The notes under the pieces are model-generated. The model did no database searches. It was not told the origin of the DNA and saw nothing but the letters and a program-made list of their open reading frames with translations. A program made the position numbers and the translations under genes. Below are positions 1 to 7,829 of a stretch of DNA of 64,000 nucleotides, piece after piece. Numbering within the stretch: the first letter of the stretch is position 1; every line of letters begins with the position of its first letter. The stretch is from positions 5,229 through 69,228 of the forward strand of contig NZ_FRDM01000019.1 in the NCBI RefSeq assembly GCF_900143215.1. The letters are read 5' to 3'. This DNA comes from Geodermatophilus obscurus (lineage in GTDB: Bacteria; Actinomycetota; Actinomycetes; Mycobacteriales; Geodermatophilaceae).

Positions 1-1628
1 GGCACCGCGACGTCGTCCCCGATCGGGTAGCCGAGCATGCCGGTCTGCGCGCCCAGCGACCGCCAGCGCTCCAGGATCGCGCCGCGCACATCGTGCGCGC
101 CGGTGGACGGCGTCCAGGCGATGACGCCACCCACGTACGAACGCCGGCAGCCGTCACCGGTGTACCCGCAGACCAGGCCACTGGTCGGCTCACCGAGCAC
201 CCGACTGCCGCCCAGCTGCGCGTAGGCGGCATCGATGGGGTGCACGGGCGCCCGAGTGCCCGCCGAGACGCGCACCCGGGCTCCGGAGGGGGTGGCCGCC
301 AACACCGTCACCGTGAAGGGCACGGCTCCGAAGGACACGGGGCTGGTCGGGGGCAGCGCGACGGCGAGGTCGGAATCCCAGCCGCTCTCCGGGGACGGGG
401 TGCCGTCCAGCAGCCACGAGGTGTCGCCCTGGACGTGGGTCTCCTGCCGCAGCAGCACGCCGCTCTGCAGTCGCGCCGCTGCACCGGCCGCCGTCCCGAG
501 CCAGCTGTCCTGGCCGGTCGGGGTCCGGTACTCGAGCCAGAACGCGTAGCCGTCGTCGTCGACCAGCCGGACCGCCCGGGTGCCGGTCCGGGCACCGACC
601 GGCGCGAGGGTGTACTCGGTGGCGGCGGCGCCGGCCACCAGCGTGGGGGCGGCGCTCGAGGGCAGCACCCCGAGGCTCGCGGCGTGGACGGCGTTCAGCG
701 AACCGACCTGCTCCCATGAGACGCCCATGACGTCGTACAGGTCGTGGTAGCTGGTGACCTGGCAGGGGCCGCTGTCCACCACGCCGTCGCACTGGAGCAG
801 GGACGAGTGCCCGAGGCCGAGGTTGTGCCCGAACTCGTGAGCGATGACCGCGGTGCCCGCCTCCTGCACGTAGGCCAGCCCGCCGGAGCCGGGACCGTTG
901 CCGATCGTGCCCAGTCCGTAGCCGCAACCAGGTGAGTCGGTGGGCACGTAGACCAGCAGGTGCCTGCCGGGGCCCTCGGTCCACCGCGCCCGGGTGGCCG
1001 CCTCCTTCCACAGCGCGAACGGGTCGCTGCAGGTGAGCGCGGACTGGGTCGTCCAGTCGAGGCCCGCCACCGTGCCGAGGCGGACGGCACCGTCGGTCTG
1101 CTGCTCCCAGAAGGCGGCGACCGGCCCGTTCACCGCTGCCATGACCTCGGTCAGGGTGGTGGTGTCCCGGGCCGCTCCGGCCGGCTGCAGCATGACCACG
1201 GTGACCTGGTGGTTCACCGCACCGGCGGCCGGGGCCGTGATCGCCGCGGGGGCGGCCAGCACCTCGGTGGACAGCACGTCGAGTGCCGGCTCGAGGCCAC
1301 CCTGCGCGGCCTGGTCGACGACCGGGTTCCCCAGCACCACCTCGACGGTGGACCCCGTCTCGACGTCCTCGACGTCCTCGGTGGGCACCCGCACGACCTC
1401 GCCGTCGTCGGACTGCACCCAGCTGAGCAGCGTGCCGTCGTCCTCGTGGGCCCCACCGACGATCTCGTCGGGAGCCGGGTCCGCGTAGCCCTGGACGAGC
1501 TCACCGATGACCGTCTCGCCGCTGGTGGGGGTCTCCTCGGCGGCGGCCGGCGGTGCGACCAGGACCGGGAGGACGGCGGCCGCTGTGACGGCGAGGACCA
1601 GCAGCCGGGGGGAACGCACAGGTGGCAC
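1..1628 (-). CDS. Secreted metzincin-type zinc metallopeptidase with C-terminal LGFP repeats (3' end outside window)
   Basis: The frame is open from a GTG at 1628 (GGAG seven bases upstream) to the window edge, about 542 codons, so the C-terminus is missing. A Sec signal peptide ends in PPAAA|EE near residue 32. HEFGHNLGLGH at about residues 264-274 is the HExxHxxGxxH zinc site of metzincins, and YDVMG near 297-301 is the Met-turn. From about residue 465, VLGEPTSG, GGVIAW, TGAHDVRGAI and MLGYPIGDD match LGFP repeats, a module known from actinobacterial cell-envelope proteins. Inferred role: exported peptidase held at the cell wall. The next gene is a paralogue with the same catalytic half but a membrane anchor in place of LGFP repeats. 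The substrate cannot be predicted. Confidence 0.85.
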   Translation of the reverse strand, partial: MPPVRSPRLLVLAVTAAAVLPVLVAPPAAAEETPTSGETVIGELVQGYADPAPDEIVGGAHEDDGTLLSWVQSDDGEVVRVPTEDVEDVETGSTVEVVLGNPVVDQAAQGGLEPALDVLSTEVLAAPAAITAPAAGAVNHQVTVVMLQPAGAARDTTTLTEVMAAVNGPVAAFWEQQTDGAVRLGTVAGLDWTTQSALTCSDPFALWKEAATRARWTEGPGRHLLVYVPTDSPGCGYGLGTIGNGPGSGGLAYVQEAGTAVIAHEFGHNLGLGHSSLLQCDGVVDSGPCQVTSYHDLYDVMGVSWEQVGSLNAVHAASLGVLPSSAAPTLVAGAAATEYTLAPVGARTGTRAVRLVDDDGYAFWLEYRTPTGQDSWLGTAAGAAARLQSGVLLRQETHVQGDTSWLLDGTPSPESGWDSDLAVALPPTSPVSFGAVPFTVTVLAATPSGARVRVSAGTRAPVHPIDAAYAQLGGSRVLGEPTSGLVCGYTGDGCRRSYVGGVIAWTPSTGAHDVRGAILERWRSLGAQTGMLGYPIGDDVAV

Positions 1629-1697
1629 GGAGGGTCTCCAAGCGCGAGGGGCCGGTCCCCTCATCGGCAGGCCGGACCGGGAAGTGGAGGCGGGAGC

Positions 1698-3428
1698 TCA
1701 GTCCCGGCCGCGCACGCTCCGCTTCCGGGTGACCGTCCAGCCGGCGAGCACCAGGACCCCCACGCCCGCGGCCGCCGCGACGGGCAGCGCCCAGCCGGCG
1801 CGGGAGGCGACCCGGACCGCGGCGGGCACCGGCTCGGTCAGCCGCACGTCGGCGGCGAGCGGTGCCGCGGGCGCCTCCGGGGCAGCGGCTACGGGGACCT
1901 CCGGCGCGCCCGCGACCTCGGCCGGGACGGCGGTCGCGGTGGTCGCCGGGGCGGCGGGCCGCAGGTCCGGCGCGGCGGCCAGGACCTCCGGCGTCGGGTC
2001 GCCGTGGGGCAGCGGGGTCACCGGGACGGCGGCGCCGGCGGCGGGGACGACGGTCAGCGTCGCCCCGGCCGCGGTGACGGCGCCGACGGTGACGGTGAAC
2101 GCGCCACCGGCGACCGGCACCGGCACGCCGAGGGGCAGCGCGGCCTGCAGGTCGTCGTCCCACCGCGCGGCGGTGGACGGCGTGCCGTCGAGGAGGAGCG
2201 CGGTGTCGGGCATCCGGCCGGTGCGGTGCAGCAGGACGCCGGAGTCGAGGCCGAAGCGGTTGCCGGCCGCGCCGAGCCAGGCGTCGCGGCCGACGGCGGC
2301 GCGCAGCTCCAGCCAGTAGGTGCTGCCCGTCGCGTCGGTCAGCCGCACCGCCCGGGTGCCGCCGCGGGACGCGAGCGGGGCCAGGGTGACCGTCGTCGCC
2401 GGCCCGGTCGCCGCGACCGGCACCTGGGCAGCGGAGGACAGCACGCCCAGCTGCGCGGCCTGCGGGGCGTTGAGCGACCCGACCGTGCTCCAGGAGGCGC
2501 CCATGACGTCGTAGTAGTCGCGGTAGGGCGCGGTGCGGCAGGCACCGGTCTCGACCGCGGCGTCGCACTGGTGCCCCGAGGAGTGCCCGAGGCCGAAGTT
2601 GTGGCCCAGCTCGTGGGCGATGACCGAGGGCAGCACGTCGCGGACGTAGACCCGCCCGCCGCTGCCCACACCGGTGCCGACCTGACCGAGCGCGTAGGAG
2701 CAGCCGGGGAGGTCCCGAGGCAGGCTGCTGACGTGGACGACCAGGTGGCGGCCGGGGCCGGGCACGAAGCCGGTGCGGGCGGCGACCTCGTTCCACAGGG
2801 CGGTCGGGTCCGCGCACCCGGCAGTGGTCTGCAGCCAGTCGTGCGCCTCGGTCACGCCCAGCCGGACGGCGCCGTCGGTCTCCCCCGCCCAGAACTCCGC
2901 GACCGGCCCGTCGACGGCGGCCTGGAGCTGGCTCAGCGTCGCGCCGTCCCGCCGCCCGCCGGCCGGGACCACCATGGCCACGGTGACCTGGTTGGTCAGC
3001 CCGGCCACCCGCGCGGCGTGCGCCTCCGGGGCCTCCTGCAGCAACTCGGCGGCGAGCACGTCGCGGGCGGGCGCGAAGCCCTGCTGGGCGGCGTCGTCGG
3101 CGACGTGCCGGCCCACCGTGAGCTCGACGGTGGAGCCGACCGCCAGGTCGGCCACCGCCTCGGTCGGCACGCGGACCGCCCCGCCGGTGGTGCTCTCGAT
3201 CCAGGTCAGCGGCGCCTCGGCGTGCTCGGCACCCGCGGCGGAGCCGGCCGGCCCGGCCTCTGGCCAGGCCTGCACGATCTCGCCGACGACCGTGTCCGGC
3301 GCCCCGGCCTCCTCGGCCCGGGCCGCCGTCGCCGGCAGCGTCAGGCAGAGGGCCAGCGCGGTCGCGGCACCGGCCAGCGCCCGGAGCGGGCGGCGGCGGG
3401 GGGCGGGGGCGTTCCGGTGGGGGCGCAT
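1698..3428 (-). CDS. Secreted metzincin-type zinc metallopeptidase with C-terminal membrane anchor
   Basis: This 576-aa protein is a paralogue of the gene immediately downstream (gap of 69 bases). A twin-Arg-free signal peptide ends in ATAARA|EE near residue 38. HELGHNFGLGH at residues 272-282 supplies three zinc-binding His and the catalytic Glu, and YDVMG follows as Met-turn. After an Ala/Pro-rich linker (about 470-540) there is one hydrophobic segment (about 545-565) and a basic tail RKRSVRGRD. No LPxTG sorting motif is visible, so the tail looks like a plain stop-transfer anchor. The ATG at 3428 has GAGGA about 8 bases upstream. Expected to act outside the membrane; target unknown. Confidence 0.87.
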   Translation of the reverse strand: MRPHRNAPAPRRRPLRALAGAATALALCLTLPATAARAEEAGAPDTVVGEIVQAWPEAGPAGSAAGAEHAEAPLTWIESTTGGAVRVPTEAVADLAVGSTVELTVGRHVADDAAQQGFAPARDVLAAELLQEAPEAHAARVAGLTNQVTVAMVVPAGGRRDGATLSQLQAAVDGPVAEFWAGETDGAVRLGVTEAHDWLQTTAGCADPTALWNEVAARTGFVPGPGRHLVVHVSSLPRDLPGCSYALGQVGTGVGSGGRVYVRDVLPSVIAHELGHNFGLGHSSGHQCDAAVETGACRTAPYRDYYDVMGASWSTVGSLNAPQAAQLGVLSSAAQVPVAATGPATTVTLAPLASRGGTRAVRLTDATGSTYWLELRAAVGRDAWLGAAGNRFGLDSGVLLHRTGRMPDTALLLDGTPSTAARWDDDLQAALPLGVPVPVAGGAFTVTVGAVTAAGATLTVVPAAGAAVPVTPLPHGDPTPEVLAAAPDLRPAAPATTATAVPAEVAGAPEVPVAAAPEAPAAPLAADVRLTEPVPAAVRVASRAGWALPVAAAAGVGVLVLAGWTVTRKRSVRGRD

Positions 3429-3556
3429 CCTCCCTGTCCTCGGCAGCCCGCGCGCGCGTCGGCACCGGACGACCGGGCTCCAGCCGAACCCGCCGTCACA
3501 CCCGACCCAGGCCTCCCGGACGCCCCCGCCGTCCCGTCACACGGATCCCGGTCGCC

Positions 3557-3675
3557 ACGAGGGCCTCGTGCCCCCCTGCAGGGGTCCCGCCGCGAGCGTG
3601 GTGACGTGCTGGAACGGCCTCGAGTCAGGGTCCCGTCCCGAGCATGCGAGGGATGGGGGGACGCGGGGTCCTTCT
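3557..3675 (-). repeat. Stop-anchored palindromic element, copy P1 (long form)
   Basis: On the minus strand it starts directly at the lpdA stop (TGA then AGAAGGACCCCG), carries the core CTCGCATGCTCG, and is followed by GGCCGTTCCAGCACGTCACC and a second half-element with GCTCGCGGCGGGACCC and CCCTGCAGGGG. The long form, including the middle module, recurs as copy P5 near 50.5 kb. It fills the gap between lpdA and the peptidase gene downstream and could act as a terminator; it has no T-tract. Confidence 0.7.
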
Positions 3676-5079
3676 TCAGGCGAGGGCGTCGGCCCGCATC
3701 AGCCGCCGGCCGGCCTCGGTGATCGACCCGGACAGCGACGGGTAGATCGCGAAGGTCTGCGCCAGGTCGGTGACCGTCAGCCCCTTCGTGACCGCCAGCG
3801 CGATCGGCAGGATGAGCTCCGACGCCCCGGGGGCGACGACGACCCCGCCGACGACCACGCCGGTCGCCTGCCGGGCGAACAGCTTCACGAAGCCGTCACG
3901 CAGGTCGGCCATCTTGGCCCGCGCGTTGGTCGCCAGCGGCAGCCGCACGACCTCGATGTCGGCGCCCTCGGGCAGCGTCTTCTCCTGCACGCCGACCGTG
4001 GCGATCTCCGGGTGGGTGAAGACGTTCGCCGAGACCGTCTTGAGCCGGATGGGGGTGACCGCCTCGCCGAGCGCGTGCCACATGGCGATCCGGCCCTGCA
4101 TCGCCGCGACCGACGCCAGCTGGAAGACCCCGGTGACGTCGCCGGCGGCGTAGATGCCCGGGACGCTCGTGCGCGAGACGCGGTCGACGACGACGTGCCC
4201 GGACGGCGCGAGCTCCACCCCGCACTGCTCCAGGTTCAGCCCGTCGGTGTTCGGCACCGTGCCGACGGTCATCAGCGCGTGCGAACCGTCGACGGTGCGC
4301 CCGTCGGTGAGCTCGACGACGATGCCCTTCTCGGTGCGCCGCACCGCCGCGGCCCGGCCGCGCTGAAGCCGGCCGCCGCGGGACTGGAAGACGTCCTCGA
4401 GCACCTCGGCGGCGTCGGAGTCCTCGCCGGGCAGCACCCGGTCGCGCGAGGACACCAGCGTCACCGGGACGCCGGCCTCCAGGTAGCCGGAGGCGAACTC
4501 CGCGCCGGTCACCCCGGAGCCGACGACGACCAGGTGCTCGGGCAGCTCCTGGATGTCGTAGACGTCGCGCCAGTCGAGGATCCGCTCGTGGTCGGGCTCG
4601 GCGCCGGGCAGCACGCGGGGGTCGGCACCGGTGGCGATGAGGACGACGTCGCACTCCAGCGTCTCGGCGACCTCGCCCTCGCCGTCCAGCACCTCGACCC
4701 GGTGCTTCGCCAGGCCACGGACCTCGTCGGAGAGCCGGCCCTGGCCGGCGACGACGCGCACACCCTCGCCGACGAGGCGGGCCTTGATGTCGGCGGACTG
4801 CGCCACGGCGAGGCCCTTGACCCGCTGGTTGACCGCGGGGAGCTCGATGCCGACGGTGGCCAGCTCCGAGCCCCGCACGCCGAGGGCGGCCGAGTCGCGC
4901 ACGTTGCTCATCACCCCCGCCGAGGCGATGAAGGTCTTGGAGGGGACGCAGTCGGTGAGCACGCTCGCTCCACCGACGCCGTCGCGCTCGACCACGGTGA
5001 CCTGCGCACCGAGGGATGCGGCGACCAGCGCGGCCTCGTAGCCGGCGGGGCCACCGCCGATGATGACGATGCGGGTCAT
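3676..5079 (-). CDS. lpdA: NAD(P)H-quinone dehydrogenase / LpdA-like flavoprotein disulfide reductase
   Basis: A 467-aa FAD enzyme of the pyridine nucleotide-disulfide oxidoreductase family. GGGPAG near residue 8 binds FAD, VGSGVTGAEFA near 180 binds NAD(P), and YAAGDVTG near 310 is the second FAD motif, followed by the dimerisation domain. The redox-disulfide region reads VLTDCVPSKTF: only one of the two active-site cysteines of lipoamide dehydrogenases is present. This is the known hallmark of mycobacterial LpdA (Rv3303c), which reduces quinones and not lipoamide. The ATG at 5079 precedes the FAD motif directly; longer upstream frame lacks homology. It is divergent from the gamma-glutamylcyclotransferase gene, as in mycobacteria. 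Confidence 0.9.
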   Translation of the reverse strand: MTRIVIIGGGPAGYEAALVAASLGAQVTVVERDGVGGASVLTDCVPSKTFIASAGVMSNVRDSAALGVRGSELATVGIELPAVNQRVKGLAVAQSADIKARLVGEGVRVVAGQGRLSDEVRGLAKHRVEVLDGEGEVAETLECDVVLIATGADPRVLPGAEPDHERILDWRDVYDIQELPEHLVVVGSGVTGAEFASGYLEAGVPVTLVSSRDRVLPGEDSDAAEVLEDVFQSRGGRLQRGRAAAVRRTEKGIVVELTDGRTVDGSHALMTVGTVPNTDGLNLEQCGVELAPSGHVVVDRVSRTSVPGIYAAGDVTGVFQLASVAAMQGRIAMWHALGEAVTPIRLKTVSANVFTHPEIATVGVQEKTLPEGADIEVVRLPLATNARAKMADLRDGFVKLFARQATGVVVGGVVVAPGASELILPIALAVTKGLTVTDLAQTFAIYPSLSGSITEAGRRLMRADALA

Positions 5080-5182
5080 GGGGGGTCCTATCGGTGCGGT
5101 GCGGACACGTGCCGCGGGCCATTCTCCCCGTTGCGGGGAACGACGTGGCCCATCTCCCACCGAGGGGCGTGCCACACCGCCG

Positions 5183-5188
5183 TAGGCT
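5183..5188 (+). promoter_or_regulatory. Candidate -10 element for the gamma-glutamylcyclotransferase gene
   Basis: TAGGCT lies 6 bases before an in-frame GTG (5194) and 9 before the ATG (5197), the spacing expected of a leaderless or very short-leader actinobacterial transcript. The 114-base divergent gap also holds a small hairpin (CCCCG-TTG-CGGGG, 5126-5138). Confidence 0.45.
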
Positions 5189-5196
5189 GCCCGGTG

Positions 5197-5670
5197 ATGG
5201 GCCTCTACGCCGCGTACGGGTCGAACATGGACCCCGCACAGATGCTCCGGCGCTGTCCCTCCTCCCCGCACACCGGCACCGGCTGGATCAAGGGCTGGCG
5301 GCTGACCTTCGGGGCCGAGGAGTACGGCTGGGAGGGGGCGCTGGCCACCCTCGTCCCGGACGACACCACGCCGGGCGAGTCGCTGTCCCCCGGCGTCTTC
5401 GTCGCCCTCTACGACCTCACCGGCGCCGACGAGGTGGCGCTCGACGCCTGGGAGGGGGCCGACCAGGGCCTCTACCGGAAGCTGCACCTGCGGGTGCACA
5501 CGCTGACCGGCGACCAGGTGGCCTGGGTCTACGTCCTCGACGCCTTCGAGGGCGGGCTGCCCTCGGCGCGGTACCTGGGCGCGCTCGCCGACGCCGCCGA
5601 GGCCGCCGGTGCGCCCGACGACTACCTCGCCGAGCTGCGCGCCCGGGAGTGCCGCTCCACCGGCGTCTGA
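5197..5670 (+). CDS. Gamma-glutamylcyclotransferase family protein (GGCT/AIG2 fold)
   Basis: A 157-aa protein. YGSNM at residues 6-10 is the substrate-binding signature of the gamma-glutamylcyclotransferase fold, and the Glu in DAWEGADQG near residue 88 sits where the catalytic acid is expected. The family releases 5-oxoproline from gamma-glutamyl amines or peptides; the true substrate of this single-domain actinobacterial group is not known to me. The start may be the GTG at 5194 or the ATG at 5197. It is divergent from lpdA, the same pairing as Rv3303c/Rv3304 in M. tuberculosis. Cytosolic; no signal peptide. Confidence 0.8.
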   Translation: MGLYAAYGSNMDPAQMLRRCPSSPHTGTGWIKGWRLTFGAEEYGWEGALATLVPDDTTPGESLSPGVFVALYDLTGADEVALDAWEGADQGLYRKLHLRVHTLTGDQVAWVYVLDAFEGGLPSARYLGALADAAEAAGAPDDYLAELRARECRSTGV

Positions 5671-5683
5671 CCGGCCGCCTTCT

Positions 5684-5747
5684 CTCGTGATCATGGCGCT
5701 GGAACCACTCCGTGACCCGATCTGGTGGTCACAGGACCATGATCGTC
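5684..5747. repeat. GATCATGG-ended palindrome, copy A
   Basis: Left arm GTGATCATGGCGCTGGAACC (from 5687) is mirrored by GGTCACAGGACCATGATCG (5727-5745). It sits in the convergent gap after the cyclotransferase stop. Its right arm forms the last codons and the TGA of the DUF559-like gene (5729). Related copies are at 6.7, 32.0 and 36.9 kb. Confidence 0.75.
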
Positions 5748-6655
5748 CGGCGTGGGTTGCCGAGGTGCCGCGCCACCGCGGCCACCATCCGCTCGTGCTG
5801 CCGGTAGACGTCGGTCGCGGTGAAGTGCAGGAGACGCCAGCTCCGGTCCGTGAACCAGTTGTGGCGATCGCGGTCGGCCGTGAGCTGCTGGCGGGTCATG
5901 TGGGACTCGAGGCCGTCGAACTCCGCGCCCACGAGGACGTCCTCCCAGCCCATGTCGAGGCGATGGCGGCGCCACCCGTCGGTCACCTCCACCTGGACCC
6001 GCGGGGCCGGGAGCCCGCCGGCGAGGAAGCGCCACCGCATGCGGGACTCCATCGGTGACTCCGCACCCGCGTCGGCACACGGGATGAGCCGCCCGAGTCG
6101 GACGACGCCGCGCAGTCCACGCTGACGAGCACAGGCGTCGGCCAGGTCCTCCCGGTCACACGTGCCGCCGCGCAGCGCCGCATCGAGCGTCGCGAGCCCG
6201 TCGATCGACGCACTCAGCCGAACGACGTCGCAGGCGGTGCGCGCGGGTGGTGTGCACCAGATCCCGCGATGGAGGACGGCGTCGTCCGTCCCGAGCGAGG
6301 ACGGGTGGACCTGCAGTCCCGACAGACGGCGGTTGTCGATGTCTGCAGGGCCGAGGAAGTGCAGGACATCGGTACCGGCCGCCTCCCCGCCCCGGAGGTC
6401 GAACCCCCAGAGCACTGCGGCGGTGGAGTGGCAGGCGACGAGGTCCCCGCCCAGCCAGAGCGAAGCCGCCCGGACGAGCAGCTCCGGTCGGTCGGGCAGG
6501 TCTCCGTCCGCGAACACCCCGCGCCATGGCATGCGGCGCCAGCGCCGACAGCGGAGGTGCGAGCGGATCTCCGCCGGCGAGCAGACTGCGAGCGCCTGCT
6601 CCCGTGTGAAGACCCCGCCCTGTCGATCAGTGGTGCGCAGGAGTCCTGGGTGCAT
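5729..6655 (-). CDS. AbiEi-like N-terminal domain plus DUF559 (Vsr-type nuclease fold) protein
   Basis: A 308-aa protein from the ATG at 6655 (MHPGLLRTTDRQGGVFTR). The first ~60 residues look like the winged-helix domain of AbiEi-type antitoxins (FTREQALAVC, then a basic Arg/Trp-rich stretch and GVFAD). The C-terminal ~110 residues resemble DUF559: VGAEFDGLESH, then DRDRHNWFTDRSWRLLHFTATDV. This architecture is abundant in Geodermatophilaceae and usually an orphan. No partner AbiEii toxin is adjacent, so toxin-antitoxin function is doubtful. An in-frame GTG at 6733 would add 26 unlikely residues. Both ends of the gene touch GATCATGG palindromes, and the gene is absent from the corresponding mycobacterial order. 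Confidence 0.75.
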   Translation of the reverse strand: MHPGLLRTTDRQGGVFTREQALAVCSPAEIRSHLRCRRWRRMPWRGVFADGDLPDRPELLVRAASLWLGGDLVACHSTAAVLWGFDLRGGEAAGTDVLHFLGPADIDNRRLSGLQVHPSSLGTDDAVLHRGIWCTPPARTACDVVRLSASIDGLATLDAALRGGTCDREDLADACARQRGLRGVVRLGRLIPCADAGAESPMESRMRWRFLAGGLPAPRVQVEVTDGWRRHRLDMGWEDVLVGAEFDGLESHMTRQQLTADRDRHNWFTDRSWRLLHFTATDVYRQHERMVAAVARHLGNPRRTIMVL

Positions 6656-6734
6656 GCGACGACCGTCGACGTCCGACGAGGTCGCGTGCGTCGGTTCCGG
6701 ACATCGGTGGAGAACGGCCGACGCTGGGGACACT

Positions 6735-6801
6735 CCTCGTGATCATGGCGCCGTGACCACGCGACCGGCTCCGGAAGCGGTCTCGGCGCCATGATCGCGG
6801 G
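6735..6801. repeat. GATCATGG-ended palindrome, copy B
   Basis: CTCGTGATCATGGCGCCGTG (from 6736) is mirrored by CGGCGCCATGATCGCGG (6784-6800) across a ~30-base centre containing CCGGCTCCGGAAGCGG. It lies between the upstream end of the DUF559-like gene and the meaB stop, so it could be the meaB terminator. Copies A and B bracket the DUF559-like gene. Confidence 0.75.
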
Positions 6802-6824
6802 AAGCAGGGGGCCGGATCGTTCGC

Positions 6825-7829
6825 TCAGGCCTGGGGAGCCGGTGCCGCGAGGAAGGTCTCCAGCAGCTGCTGCGCGGCCAGCGCCGGGGTCAGCTCACCG
6901 GCCAGCACCGCCTTCTCCAGCTCCGGTGCGGCGGCCCGGACGCCGGGGTGCGCGCGCAGCCGGTGCTCCAGGCCGTCGCGCACCAGCTGCCGGGTCCAGC
7001 GCACCTGCTGGCTGCGCCGCTGCTCGTCGAACGCGCCGGACGCCTTGCGCCGGTCCTGGTGCTCGACCAGCTTGGCCCACACCTCGTCGAGGCCCTCGCC
7101 GGTCAGCCCGGCGCAGGTGAGCACGGGCACCTGCCAGTCCTCGCCGTGCCCGCGCAGCATCCGGATCGCCCCGGCCAGCTCGCGGGCGGCCTTGCGGGCG
7201 TCGGGGGCACCGGGCCCGTCGGCCTTGTTCACCGCGATGACGTCGGCGATCTCGAGGATGCCGCGCTTGATCCCCTGCAGCTGGTCACCGGTGCGGGCCA
7301 GCGTCAGGAACAGGAAGCTGTCGACCATCTCGGCGACGGTGATCTCCGACTGCCCGACCCCGACCGTCTCCACCAGGACGACGCCGTACCCGGCCGCCTC
7401 CACGACGACCATCGACTCCCGCGTAGCCTGCGCGACCCCGCCGAGCGTGCCCGAGGTCGGCGAGGGCCGGATGAACGCGTTCGGGTCGACCGAGAGCCGC
7501 GCCATCCGGGTCTTGTCCCCGAGGATCGACCCACCCGAGCGGGCCGACGACGGGTCGACGGCGAGCACCGCGACCTTCGAACCGGCCGCGGTCAGCGTCA
7601 CGCCGAGCTCGTCGATGAAGGTCGACTTGCCCACCCCGGGGACGCCGCTGATGCCCACCCGCCGCGCTGTCCCGGCGCGCGGCAGCAGCTCGACCAGCAG
7701 CTCCTGCGCGCGCTCGCGGTGGTCGGCGCGGTGGGACTCGACGAGCGTGATCGCCCGGGCCACCGCCCGCCGGTCACCGGCGAGCACGCCCTCGACCAGC
7801 GCCGGGACGTCGACCTGCCGAGCCGCCAT
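6825..7829 (-). CDS. meaB: Methylmalonyl-CoA mutase-associated GTPase MeaB
   Basis: A 334-aa G3E-type P-loop GTPase that guards and reloads methylmalonyl-CoA mutase with adenosylcobalamin. Walker A is GVPGVGKST at residues 62-70, Walker B/switch is ETVGVGQSE, and the guanine-specificity motif is NKADG. The length is typical. It is the last gene of mutA-mutB-meaB: its ATG shares one base with the mutB TGA (TGATG), implying translational coupling. A GATCATGG palindrome lies 25 bases past its stop. Confident; ArgK is an older name for the same family. Confidence 0.95.
   Translation of the reverse strand: MAARQVDVPALVEGVLAGDRRAVARAITLVESHRADHRERAQELLVELLPRAGTARRVGISGVPGVGKSTFIDELGVTLTAAGSKVAVLAVDPSSARSGGSILGDKTRMARLSVDPNAFIRPSPTSGTLGGVAQATRESMVVVEAAGYGVVLVETVGVGQSEITVAEMVDSFLFLTLARTGDQLQGIKRGILEIADVIAVNKADGPGAPDARKAARELAGAIRMLRGHGEDWQVPVLTCAGLTGEGLDEVWAKLVEHQDRRKASGAFDEQRRSQQVRWTRQLVRDGLEHRLRAHPGVRAAAPELEKAVLAGELTPALAAQQLLETFLAAPAPQA

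Noticed and set aside
960-3722. Very long open frames on the strand opposite to real genes (for example here and at 7832-10210, 10057-11952, 47508-50684)
   Set aside because: They are Arg/Gly/Pro/His-rich, have no domain motifs, and mirror well-supported genes. High GC removes stop codons from opposite frames.
3676-5694. A longer LpdA starting at 5694
   Set aside because: The upstream frame lies opposite the cyclotransferase gene and lacks family similarity; the FAD motif begins right after the ATG at 5079.
5729-6655. A two-gene AbiE toxin-antitoxin system
   Set aside because: No nucleotidyltransferase (AbiEii) gene is adjacent; the protein carries a DUF559 domain and stands alone.
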